Origin: Candidatus Zhuqueibacterota bacterium
Lineage (GTDB): Bacteria; Zhuqueibacterota; Zhuqueibacteria; Residuimicrobiales; Krinioviventaceae
DNA: 17,233 nt
Direction of reading: 5' to 3'
NCBI GenBank assembly: GCA_003854995.1
Contig: RQOI01000335.1
Location: 1 to 17,233, forward strand
Every line of letters begins with the position of its first letter. The first letter of the stretch is position 1. A model generated the notes under the pieces. It did not search any database, had not been told where the DNA came from, and saw nothing but the letters and a program-made list of their open reading frames with translations. Position numbers and translations under genes: made by a program. This document shows, in pieces, positions 7,461 to 15,066 of the stretch.

Positions 7461-8756
7461 CTACTCCCCTTTTAATTTTGCCACCAGCCATTCATTCGAC
7501 TGCGCATACTGTTCGGGATAGGCCCAGTGCCAGGTGTCCTGGGCGAGCACAAGCTCTTTCGGCGCATCGATCACATTATAGGCCGCATACATGGTGGTCG
7601 GCGGACAGACGTTATCGTTATAGCCCCACGAGTAGAATCCGGATTGCATCACCTGGCGGGCGAAATTCACCACATCGTAATAACCGACGGTCTCTATCTT
7701 TTTCGGCGTATTGTTCCAGTCGCCGTACCATTCTTTTTTGAACGTATGCGGCCAGCCGCCGGCGCGACCGTGCAGATAGCCGGTCAGGTCGCACAAGGCC
7801 GGATAGAACGGCGCCAGATACTTGATACGCTTGTCGAGTCCGGCCGTGACAATGGACAGCGCCCCGCCCTGGCTGCCGCCGGTGACGCCGATGTTTTCGC
7901 CGTCAAACTGTGGCAGACTAAAGATGAAATCCACTGCGCGGACGCAGCCGAGATAGACGCGTTTGTAATAGTAGCGCTCCTTATCATCCAGATTGTAGAA
8001 CCAATAGCCGTCGATGGACGAGCTCATCATGTCGCTGTAGACGGATGGTTCCATATCGAGGGGCACGCCGTGAATGCCGACCTCCAGGGTGATGATGCCG
8101 CGATCCGCATTGCCGGTGTCGCCGCGATAGGGCCGTGCGCCGGCGCCCGGGACGCGCAGAATGGCGGGGTATACACCATCGGCTTTGGGCACGGCCAGAA
8201 TGCCGTAGAAACGACTGCCCGGCTTGAAATTCTGCAGACTCACCTGATAGACATTCGACTTTTCCGTACAGCGCTCCGGCAGGAGCGTCATCTCTGCGTC
8301 CATTGGCACCTTTGCATTCTCTTCCATGGCCTTTTGCCAGAATTGGCGAAAATCATCCGGGTATTGGACCGTCGGCGCAATCTTTTCCGGATCAAATCCG
8401 GCCGTGGCGCAGCTCTTGTATTCTTTGCCATTCACTGTGGCCGTGACCCAGCAGCGCAGAAATCCCGGCACTTGCATGCTGCCGCCGGCGATGCTGGCGA
8501 TGCCATCCTTCAATCGGAGCGACTCTGTCTTGATCGCAGCCATCTGTTCGGGTTCGATGACATAGTCGATTTCGACATTCTTGAGCGGATTGTTGAACTG
8601 CAAAACCGAGACAGTGAAAGTGACCGGCTCACCGACATGATAGGTCCAATTCGCATGATCGGGCGCCACAAGCACCTCGATGAGCTGCTCCTGCGGCTGA
8701 GCGTTGGCCAGTGAAATTGACAGGCTAAAGATGATGAATGGCAAAATTCTTTTCAT
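7461..8756 (-). CDS. secreted acetyl(xylan) esterase, AXE1/CE7-like
   Basis: A 431-residue alpha/beta hydrolase with a signal peptide ending near ANAQ (about residue 20), hence secreted. An N-terminal beta-rich extension (about 25-120) precedes the catalytic domain. GGSQGG (293-298) gives the nucleophile S295; D381 in GYNDNVCPP and H410 in TWHW complete a plausible triad. The AXE1 family removes acetyl groups from xylan, xylo-oligosaccharides or similar acetylated compounds. The RGQ motif of well-studied CE7 enzymes is absent: the matching place reads GIHG (227-230), so the oxyanion surroundings differ. GGAGG about seven bases before the ATG supports the start. Following uxaC on the same strand, it suits use of acetylated glucuronoxylan. 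The substrate is inferred. Confidence 0.85.
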   Translation of the reverse strand: MKRILPFIIFSLSISLANAQPQEQLIEVLVAPDHANWTYHVGEPVTFTVSVLQFNNPLKNVEIDYVIEPEQMAAIKTESLRLKDGIASIAGGSMQVPGFLRCWVTATVNGKEYKSCATAGFDPEKIAPTVQYPDDFRQFWQKAMEENAKVPMDAEMTLLPERCTEKSNVYQVSLQNFKPGSRFYGILAVPKADGVYPAILRVPGAGARPYRGDTGNADRGIITLEVGIHGVPLDMEPSVYSDMMSSSIDGYWFYNLDDKERYYYKRVYLGCVRAVDFIFSLPQFDGENIGVTGGSQGGALSIVTAGLDKRIKYLAPFYPALCDLTGYLHGRAGGWPHTFKKEWYGDWNNTPKKIETVGYYDVVNFARQVMQSGFYSWGYNDNVCPPTTMYAAYNVIDAPKELVLAQDTWHWAYPEQYAQSNEWLVAKLKGE

Positions 8757-9017
8757 GATTTATCCTCCACTTCTTTTTAGGCGCATCCGACTCATAAATA
8801 CTTGACCACCGAGTTCTTGGCGCGACCTTTGGCCGCAACTAAAAATATCCAAACAACCGAGGGCGCCGATAAAAGAGATGAAAAATAATGGTTTATCACA
8901 TTCACTCTAGGCGCCATTGTGGAAGAAAAGAACGTCTGTTTTTCCTCTGTGGTCCTCGGCGTTCTCGGCGGTTAATATTTCTCATTTTCCGAAAGAACCT
9001 CTCCGCCATGTCCGATG
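8757..9017. other. intergenic region between uxaC and the esterase gene
   Basis: About 260 bases with no convincing gene. It holds the esterase ribosome site (complement of TCCTCC, near 8764-8768) and an AT-rich stretch around 8880-8895. It also holds the periodic sequence listed separately. I found no clear hairpin-plus-T terminator for uxaC. A 36-codon frame opening at the ATG near 9009 (- strand) runs through the periodic sequence; its Arg-rich product looks spurious. Confidence 0.6.
8944..8973 (-). repeat. three degenerate 10-base units (GCCGAGRA/ACAGAGGA type)
   Basis: On the - strand the block reads ACCGCCGAGA, ACGCCGAGGA, CCACAGAGGA: three consecutive 10-base units sharing a GAG core, flanked by TATTA. 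It resembles the short periodic intergenic sequences with CAGAG/CGAG cores seen scattered in many environmental bacterial genomes (recollection, not searched). A more decayed stretch with GAGTTCTTGGCG lies at 8811-8822. Function unknown. Confidence 0.45.
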
Positions 9018-10436
9018 CTATAGTCTGTAATTCTTTTTCGACAGACGGTAGGCCAGATCGACGATCACCTCCTCGGCCTCGTCCAGGTCGAGGACATGTT
9101 CGGCCACCAATTCAGCGAGATAACGCGCGTCGATGCGTCGGGCCGTATCGTGGCGGGCCGGGATGCTGGGAAACGCGCGCGTATCATCGATAAAACCGAC
9201 GCCATTGTAAAATCCCGCTGTCTCGGTCATCATGCGGCGATAACGCAGCATGCCTTCGCGACTGTCGTGAAACCACCAGGCAGGACCCACTTTCATGGCG
9301 GGATAATGGCCGGCGAGCGGCGCCAGCTCACGCGAATAGGTCGTCTCATCGATGGTGAAGACGATGAGAGTGAGGCGAGTCTCGTTGCCGTATTTGTTGA
9401 GCAGCGGCTTGAGGTTGGTCACATAATCGGTTGCCGAGGGGATGTCGCAGCCCTTGTCCGGACCAAATTTAGCATAGACGCCAGGATTGTGATTGCGCAC
9501 GACGCCGGGGTGAATCTGCATGGTCATGCCGTCCTCAATACTCATGCGGGCCATCTCCATGATCATGTGGCCGGTGAACAGACGAGCATCATCGGTCGTC
9601 GCTTCACCGCGCATGGCTTTTTCGTAGAGCAAAATCGCCTGATCGGCGGTCAACTCGATGGTGAAAGGCGTGGTGACGCCCTGGTCAGTGGACGTCGCGC
9701 CCATCTCTCTGAAACGGGCGCGCCGCTCTTCGATGGCCTGAATAAAGCCGGCATAACTGGACGTGTCGATGCCGCTCACGTCCGCAAGTTTTTCAATGTT
9801 ATGCTGCCAATCCGCCGCCATGAAATCGGTGACATTATCGGGGCGGAACGCCGGGATCACTCGGCCTTTCCAGCCGCTCTCCTTGATCTGCCGATGATAG
9901 GCGAGCGTATCGGTCGGCGCGTCCGTCGTGCTCAGCACCTCGATGTTGAACCGCTCGAACATGGCGCGCGGCAGGTTTTCCGGCCTCTTCAGCACATCCT
10001 GGATTTCATCGTAAATTGCCATGGCGGTCTCGCTGGTCAGTCTTTTTTTGATGCCAAGGACCTCGACCATCTCCTGCTTGAGCCAGCCGCCGGTGGGAGT
10101 AGCGCGAAAGAGATAAAAATTCTCGGCGACGATCTGCCATATCTTGCGATGATCCTCCTCGATCGCACCGCCATCGACGCGCGGCACCCCGAGGCTCTCC
10201 AGCGGAATGCCCTGCGAGTAGAGCATGCGAAACAGATAGTGATCGGGGATGATCAGCAGGGCCGTCGGATCCGGAAAGGGCTCATTGGCGGCGAAGAGTT
10301 TGGGATCGACATGTCCATGCGGACAGAGGAGCGGCAGATCTTTGACAAGATCAAACAGGTGGCGGGCGATGCGTCGCTCCTCCGGGTTGGCGCTGAAATA
10401 GCGATTCTTATCCAATTGCAGCATTGGTCTGACCAT
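9018..10436 (-). CDS. uxaC: glucuronate (uronate) isomerase
   Basis: A 472-residue cytoplasmic enzyme of the amidohydrolase superfamily that converts D-glucuronate to D-fructuronate, and D-galacturonate to D-tagaturonate, the first step of hexuronate breakdown. The metal-binding HxH of PHGHVDP is at H40 and H42. PDHYLFRMLYSQGIP and the long PTGGWLKQEM region are typical of UxaC, and the length fits the family (about 470). I chose the ATG at 10436. A GTG 15 bases upstream would make a protein five residues longer, but AAAGGAA, the likely ribosome site, lies within those extra codons. It sits between a secreted CotH protein and an acetyl esterase. The later pathway genes (uxaB/uxuB, uxuA, kdgK, kdgA) are not in the window. 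Confidence 0.95.
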   Translation of the reverse strand: MVRPMLQLDKNRYFSANPEERRIARHLFDLVKDLPLLCPHGHVDPKLFAANEPFPDPTALLIIPDHYLFRMLYSQGIPLESLGVPRVDGGAIEEDHRKIWQIVAENFYLFRATPTGGWLKQEMVEVLGIKKRLTSETAMAIYDEIQDVLKRPENLPRAMFERFNIEVLSTTDAPTDTLAYHRQIKESGWKGRVIPAFRPDNVTDFMAADWQHNIEKLADVSGIDTSSYAGFIQAIEERRARFREMGATSTDQGVTTPFTIELTADQAILLYEKAMRGEATTDDARLFTGHMIMEMARMSIEDGMTMQIHPGVVRNHNPGVYAKFGPDKGCDIPSATDYVTNLKPLLNKYGNETRLTLIVFTIDETTYSRELAPLAGHYPAMKVGPAWWFHDSREGMLRYRRMMTETAGFYNGVGFIDDTRAFPSIPARHDTARRIDARYLAELVAEHVLDLDEAEEVIVDLAYRLSKKNYRL

Positions 10437-10441
10437 AACGG

Positions 10442-10448
10442 TTCCTTT
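10442..10448 (-). promoter_or_regulatory. ribosome binding site that fixes the uxaC start
   Basis: On the - strand AAAGGAA lies five bases ahead of the ATG at 10434-10436. It lies inside the codons that the alternative GTG start at 10451 would use, which argues against that longer start. Confidence 0.7.
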
Positions 10449-10477
10449 CACAATCTATTTTCCGGCGATAAATATAG

Positions 10478-10495
10478 CAATTTGCATTACAATTG
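10478..10495. promoter_or_regulatory. imperfect palindrome upstream of uxaC
   Basis: CAATTTGCATTACAATTG matches its own reverse complement at 12 of 18 positions, with perfect 5-base CAATT/AATTG arms. It lies 42 bases before the uxaC ATG in an AT-rich gap next to a TATATTTAT stretch that could hold a -10 box. A regulator site, for instance for a hexuronate-responsive repressor, is possible but unproven. Confidence 0.25.
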
Positions 10496-10518
10496 AAATG
10501 AAAACCTGCACGGCGAGC

Positions 10519-13500
10519 TCATTTTTGCAGGGTTAATTTGCTCATGAACGTACGATCATTCATACGCACCCGGCAAAAATAGAGTCCGGAGGGGGCCTGG
10601 GCGCGCCACTCGAAGAGATGTTCTCCGGCCTCCAAATAGTCGGAGACAACTGTCACCACATGTTGCCCGCGGATATTATAGAGATCAATTTCGACAAATT
10701 GCCTGCAAGGGAGATTGAATGAAAAAATCGCCGAGCCGTTGCAGGGATTTGGATAATTGGCGAAATGAACATCCTCTTCCTCCTCCACTGAAGTGACGAC
10801 GCTCTCTGAATAGCGCATCTCGCCGTCAGAGTCGAGATATTCGAGGCGAAGGGCATGGTCACCCGCTTGCCCGTTGAATGGATAGCAATAGGTCAGATTC
10901 GCGTCCAGGCTGATTTCTTTTTCACATCCGATCGTCTTCCAGGCATCGTGCAACAGCTTTTGGACGCGAAAAATATTGCCGCAATGCGGGACGTTGGTCG
11001 CCCAGTGCAAGTCGCCGCCATTGTCGGTTGACACGAGCTGCAGTCGCGTCACCTCGATCGGGCCATATCGAATATTGGCTTGACCGGGCGTGCCATGCGG
11101 TAAGGCGGCGTACCAGCTCGCTGGTCTTGTCCTGTCCATAGTCGGGGTGATCAGCGCGAGTGACGCACCGCGGCCATTGGCCTTTGTTGGCCACGGCTTT
11201 GTCGGCTGATAGGCGACGACATCAACGAGCCGACCATGATCATCAAAAAGACGAACGACATCTCCCTGACTGGATAAACCGAAACCAAAGTCGCCTATCA
11301 CATTGTGTACGAGCGGAAAAAACGCCCGGAACGTCGAGGTCTTTTCCGACAGTACGAGATAACCATTCGGCGCTATTGTCGTCCCTTTCGGAAGGATGAA
11401 ACAGTGTTTGTCCTGATCATCCTTGAGCGTCCAGCCGGACAAATCCACTTCAGCGTCCCCCCCGTTGTGCAACTCGACCCAGTCCTTGACGTCAAAATAG
11501 GATGCGGACTTGTAATTGATCTCATTGATGATGATCTCCGAGCCGGGTCTTGGCTCGAACAGGGCAGTCAACGTCATATCGTCCGTTGGCCGAATGGACA
11601 GAGAGTCACAGCTGTCGCCTCTGCCGCTCCAGCCGACGAACCGATAGCCTGTCTGCGCCTCGGCCCTGATGCACAGCGGCACATCGGAGAAAAATTCACC
11701 GCTCCAGGGATAGTCGGGAAGGGGATCTCGTTCCAAGACGAGGCGTCCGGCCGCCTTGTCATTGAGGTCGAATGTCACCCACACCGGCTCGCCGAGATCG
11801 AAATGATCTTGCAGATGCCGCCTGACATACGGAATTCTCTTGTCAGCGAATTCGTAAAGAACAGCGCAGTAATCGCGCCATTCCTCCACCGTCTCCGGAG
11901 GATGGCCATAATCTTCGGCGCCGGCCCAGCGCGCGAGATGGCGCCCTATTTCCGGCTCGAGCGTCCCCTGCATGTCGGTAATGATCTGCTTGACATGATC
12001 CGGTGCGAAGGTGGTATTTAACAAAAATGCAAATCGATTGATGAATTGATCGCGAAATGTTCTGTTCCGCAGCAGGCTGGTGAACAATTCATCCTTGAGA
12101 GCATTGCGATACAGGGTGTTATTCGCATAGTATGATTCATAGCCAAAACCGTGATCCATATCTTTGATCAGCCACATCCAGCGCCCGTGCCATTTAGGCC
12201 GCCACATGTATTGATTGTTGCCGGGCCAGTCCCTGTTGTTGCAGTAGATTTCGACGATAAAATAGTCGATATAGTTGTCGGTATCGATCAACATTTGCGC
12301 CTGTCGATAGTGAGCCGGATCAGCGAGGTCAGCGGTCAGGATATAATCCCGCATTGTCTTATAGTTCAGGGAATCGCCCGCATAAACCTGAAAGCCGTAA
12401 TTCCAGGCGACCAGATCGATCGCATCGGCGTCGACGTTGAAATTGGCCGCGATATAGTGCTCGTTCATGCGCTCGCGCAGATTATGGATGCCCCAATAGA
12501 CGCCGTTCAGAAACAGGATGGCCGGCCGATACGCCTGTGTCGGCAGGCCGATCTCATCAGCCAGACGATGCATGAGGGCATCGCGAAAGAGCGTGCGGTT
12601 CCAGTCATTGCCGGAATTGCGCAGCATAAAGACCTCAAAATCCGCAATTTCTTTTGCGGGAAAGATCTTGCAGGCAAATTTGCCGGCGCCGTATTCTTTT
12701 CGGGCATAGATGGCGAGCGGTTTGAACGGCGCTGCAACGCTGTAATGACCGAAGATGCGAACGCCCGCGTCTTCAGCCAGCACGCAGTTTTGATCTGCAA
12801 AGATTTCGACATGTATCGGGCGTTCCCATTCCCGCCAGAAATTGGCGCCCTTGTAGGGATACTGGTCGCTCGCGTTCCGTCCCTTGACATAGATGCCGTC
12901 ATCCTCATCCCACAGGTTGTACGGATCGGCTGTCAGAGAAACGACTGGAAAAGAAAAAGACTCTCTGATGATGAATGTCGACGTCACGATCCTGCTCGCT
13001 TGCGCGGCAGGGGAAAAGGCACGAGCCCTGATGACCATTGTCGTGTCCAGTCTCATCGTCGTGATGTAGAGGGAAGAGCTTGTATCCGGTTCGCTGCCAT
13101 CGAGGGTATAATGGATCGAGGCGTTCGGTTGCTCACAGGTGATCGTCAGCTCGATCGTCTCATCATAAAGACCGGCAGCAGGCGACAGGTGTGGTGTTGC
13201 CGTGACCGGCATCTGATCTCGGGAGGCATTCGACTGGCCTGGCGTCGCATGCCGCAGCACCAGCATCGTTTCCGAACCGTCCGGCAAGCAACCGAACGAC
13301 TGATCGCTATCCAGCTGCGGCACCTCTATGCGCTGCACGACATCGCCATCAGGTGCTGTCAGCAGCAGGGGCTCGCCCGCGGATTTGAGTTTGAAATTGC
13401 TGTGCAAAGGAGTTGAAAATGAGCGATTCTTGTCAGATGTGTAGACGATCAGGAATGCGCGCGGCTGCATCTCTATTGCCGGAAAGATCCACTTGCAGGG

Positions 13501-13722
13501 CATTACTGGATCATCCGAAAGGCCATAGCCGCCGAGATTGAGGGAGGAATCACTGGCGTTGAACAACTCGAGCCAGTCCGATGCCTCGCCGTCTTCATCG
13601 AGCAGAGTGGTATCATTGGCCGACATCACTTCATTGATGACGACGCGAGGATGCGCCGATGCCATCGTAACCAGGAAAAGCAGGGACGCGATCCCCATCG
13701 AAAGCCTGTTCTGCAGCATCAT
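10519..13722 (-). CDS. secreted CotH-kinase / lamin-tail protein with type IX sorting tail
   Basis: A multidomain secreted protein of 1067 residues from the chosen ATG. A signal peptide (about 1-23, ending ASA) is followed by a lamin-tail domain (about 26-165), a chitobiase/hexosaminidase C-terminal-type domain with IHYTLDGSEP (about 176-253) and a CotH-like kinase domain (about 258-640) with NNRDWPGNNQYMW and IKDMDHGFG. D521 and D523 are candidate metal/ATP ligands. Next come a GYRFVGWSG repeat-like segment (about 690-720), a second lamin-tail domain with IIINEINY (about 728-885) and a C-terminal Por tail with NYPNPCNGSA and PSGLYFCRV (about 985-1067), the signal for type IX secretion. A TTG at 13761 would block the signal peptide, so I reject it; GAGG lies 11 bases before the ATG. 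Substrate unknown; CotH of spores phosphorylates coat proteins. Confidence 0.88.
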   Translation of the reverse strand: MMLQNRLSMGIASLLFLVTMASAHPRVVINEVMSANDTTLLDEDGEASDWLELFNASDSSLNLGGYGLSDDPVMPCKWIFPAIEMQPRAFLIVYTSDKNRSFSTPLHSNFKLKSAGEPLLLTAPDGDVVQRIEVPQLDSDQSFGCLPDGSETMLVLRHATPGQSNASRDQMPVTATPHLSPAAGLYDETIELTITCEQPNASIHYTLDGSEPDTSSSLYITTMRLDTTMVIRARAFSPAAQASRIVTSTFIIRESFSFPVVSLTADPYNLWDEDDGIYVKGRNASDQYPYKGANFWREWERPIHVEIFADQNCVLAEDAGVRIFGHYSVAAPFKPLAIYARKEYGAGKFACKIFPAKEIADFEVFMLRNSGNDWNRTLFRDALMHRLADEIGLPTQAYRPAILFLNGVYWGIHNLRERMNEHYIAANFNVDADAIDLVAWNYGFQVYAGDSLNYKTMRDYILTADLADPAHYRQAQMLIDTDNYIDYFIVEIYCNNRDWPGNNQYMWRPKWHGRWMWLIKDMDHGFGYESYYANNTLYRNALKDELFTSLLRNRTFRDQFINRFAFLLNTTFAPDHVKQIITDMQGTLEPEIGRHLARWAGAEDYGHPPETVEEWRDYCAVLYEFADKRIPYVRRHLQDHFDLGEPVWVTFDLNDKAAGRLVLERDPLPDYPWSGEFFSDVPLCIRAEAQTGYRFVGWSGRGDSCDSLSIRPTDDMTLTALFEPRPGSEIIINEINYKSASYFDVKDWVELHNGGDAEVDLSGWTLKDDQDKHCFILPKGTTIAPNGYLVLSEKTSTFRAFFPLVHNVIGDFGFGLSSQGDVVRLFDDHGRLVDVVAYQPTKPWPTKANGRGASLALITPTMDRTRPASWYAALPHGTPGQANIRYGPIEVTRLQLVSTDNGGDLHWATNVPHCGNIFRVQKLLHDAWKTIGCEKEISLDANLTYCYPFNGQAGDHALRLEYLDSDGEMRYSESVVTSVEEEEDVHFANYPNPCNGSAIFSFNLPCRQFVEIDLYNIRGQHVVTVVSDYLEAGEHLFEWRAQAPSGLYFCRVRMNDRTFMSKLTLQK

Positions 13723-13746
13723 CCGAGAGTGAACCTCTTCAAAAGC

Positions 13747-13799
13747 ATGGCGCAGGAGCAAGTTACACTAGAAAACTTCTTTTGCGATGGCGCAGGAGC
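13747..13799. repeat. 13-base direct repeat, 40 bases apart
   Basis: ATGGCGCAGGAGC occurs exactly at 13747-13759 and 13787-13799. Beyond the exact part the two copies stay loosely alike on the - strand (GAAG then TTC). The first copy lies between genes, just before the CotH start. The second lies in the last codons of the zinc-ribbon gene. It may be the trace of an old 40-base tandem duplication. Confidence 0.6.
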
Positions 13800-13944
13800 T
13801 CAACAGCACAATGATGACCAGGTCACATGAGGAGCAACGATAATAACGCGTCCCTGGGATGAGGCGCATCCACCATTTTCGATGCAGCCGCACCAGTCTA
13901 GAGTTCGCACATTCGGGACAACGCGTCGTAAACCGTATTTTCAC
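13768..13944 (-). CDS. small zinc-ribbon protein, 58 residues
   Basis: A short gene on the - strand opening with GTG at 13944 and stopping with TAG at 13768. The product begins MKIRFTTRCPECANSR and has two CxxC knuckles, C9-C12 and C37-C40, separated by a basic stretch with tryptophans (W24, W25) and YYRCSSC. This is the layout of a single small zinc ribbon, binding one zinc. GGGAGG at 13951-13956, six bases ahead of the GTG, is the best ribosome site in the neighbourhood and argues strongly for translation. After the second knuckle comes an unusual hydrophobic tail (VIIVLLSSCAI) instead of the short aromatic end common in such proteins. It lies 46 bases upstream of the CotH start and may share its transcript. 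Function unknown; a nucleic-acid or protein contact role is possible. Confidence 0.72.
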   Translation of the reverse strand: MKIRFTTRCPECANSRLVRLHRKWWMRLIPGTRYYRCSSCDLVIIVLLSSCAIAKEVF

Positions 13945-13950
13945 CTCAAA

Positions 13951-13956
13951 CCTCCC
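13951..13956 (-). promoter_or_regulatory. ribosome binding site of the zinc-ribbon gene
   Basis: GGGAGG on the - strand, six bases before the GTG at 13942-13944. It is a near-perfect Shine-Dalgarno sequence and the main reason to believe the GTG start. About 35 bases further upstream lies an 11-base palindrome, AAGATAATCTT (13991-14001), beside TATATA, which could belong to a promoter. Confidence 0.65.
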
Positions 13957-14078
13957 AACACGTCCGGAATTACATTTTCAAGATTTACAGAAGATAATCT
14001 TATATACAGCACATCCTGTCGGATTGCGAAAAGCAGATTCATTTGACACATCATGCGATCCGCAACCGGAAACAGTTC

Positions 14079-15062
14079 TCAGCCGAGACGCTCTCTGTGC
14101 TGTGCGATGACATTTATGACTTTAGTGTGCACAAGGCCATTTGTGGCCACGATGCCGCGGTTTTGCGCCATTCTGCGCCCGGAAAAATTGAGCGCTGCGC
14201 CGTCGATATCCGTCACCAGGCCGCCGGCCTCCTCGACGATGATGGCACCGGCGGCGTGATCCCATATCTTTTCACGATAGATATCATCTTTGGGATACCG
14301 CAGATAGATAGAGACATCGCCGCGCGCGAGGACGGCGTATTTGCCCTGACCATCGATCTGCAGCGGCGCAGTCGTGATGCCCAAAGTCGTTGAAATGTCC
14401 CGATGAACCGAAATTGCCGCATGCGCGCTCTCGACAGATTCTGCGAATCGGGTTCGGCTCGGATCTCGGAGATCGTCCACATGGATCTGTCGGCTGGTCG
14501 AACCGCGCAGATCGCTCATGAATGCACCCCCGCCCTTTGTGGCATAAAACAGACATCCTGTGCCGGCGGCCGGATCATCATTTTTCGCGGGCAGATTGGG
14601 GCAGCCGAGGACGCCGACTTTCACCTCCCCGTCCTCGAGCAGGGCCAGCGCAACGGCATACTGCTGGCGGCGGATAAATCCCTTTGTCCCATCGACCGGA
14701 TCGCACGTCCAGCAACGACTGCCCCCGGACTCTGCATTGCCGCGCGCGATCATCGCCAGCATTGAATGGTCGTCCATGCCTTCGATCTGCTCCTGCACGA
14801 GCTCGAGCACTTTGGCGCGCATGTCGTCATTTTTTTCCAGCTCATCGATATCCTCTTCGCCGATGAGAGGATCTGCTGAAAAAGATTTGGCCAGGAGAGC
14901 GCTCATGACAGCCTGACTGCCGTAATCGGCAATGGTGACGGGCGACCTGTCCTTTTTCAGCATCGTATCTGCAGTTAATAGTCTGAATTGAACGCTCGTG
15001 CAAAGTGCCGCTGCTTTTCGCACGGCGTTCAGCGCCACGTTGAGCTCTTTTTCGTATGCCAT
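14079..15062 (-). CDS. 3'(2'),5'-bisphosphate nucleotidase (HAL2/SAL1/CysQ type)
   Basis: A 327-residue member of the inositol monophosphatase-like superfamily. It most likely removes the 3' phosphate from PAP or PAPS, protecting the cell from a by-product of sulfate assimilation and sulfotransfer. The metal-binding motifs are in place: GEED (68-71), DPVDGT (121-126) and WDHAAG (267-272) followed by EEAGG. The start MAYEKEL fits eukaryote-like HAL2/SAL1 proteins better than short E. coli CysQ (about 246 residues). I chose the ATG at 15062, because frames reaching further up only overlap the preceding gene. That gene ends four bases upstream, so the two are probably translated together. Inositol monophosphatase activity is the alternative, but length and start favour the nucleotidase. 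Confidence 0.85.
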   Translation of the reverse strand: MAYEKELNVALNAVRKAAALCTSVQFRLLTADTMLKKDRSPVTIADYGSQAVMSALLAKSFSADPLIGEEDIDELEKNDDMRAKVLELVQEQIEGMDDHSMLAMIARGNAESGGSRCWTCDPVDGTKGFIRRQQYAVALALLEDGEVKVGVLGCPNLPAKNDDPAAGTGCLFYATKGGGAFMSDLRGSTSRQIHVDDLRDPSRTRFAESVESAHAAISVHRDISTTLGITTAPLQIDGQGKYAVLARGDVSIYLRYPKDDIYREKIWDHAAGAIIVEEAGGLVTDIDGAALNFSGRRMAQNRGIVATNGLVHTKVINVIAQHRERLG

Positions 15063-15066
15063 AAAG

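Noticed and set aside
8944..8973. A CRISPR-like or tandem-repeat array
   Set aside because: Only three degenerate 10-base units without spacers of even length and no cas gene nearby.
10437..10451. GTG start for uxaC five codons upstream
   Set aside because: The extra codons consist of the ribosome site of the ATG at 10436, so the longer form is unlikely.
12151..13416. A 421-codon open frame on the + strand opposite the CotH gene
   Set aside because: It is a shadow of the CotH coding region. The product has no domain pattern and no ribosome site was seen, while the - strand frame has signal peptide, domains and sorting tail.
13859..14110. An 83-codon open frame on the + strand
   Set aside because: It overlaps the - strand zinc-ribbon gene, which has a far better ribosome site and a recognisable metal-binding pattern. 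The + strand product shows no motif.
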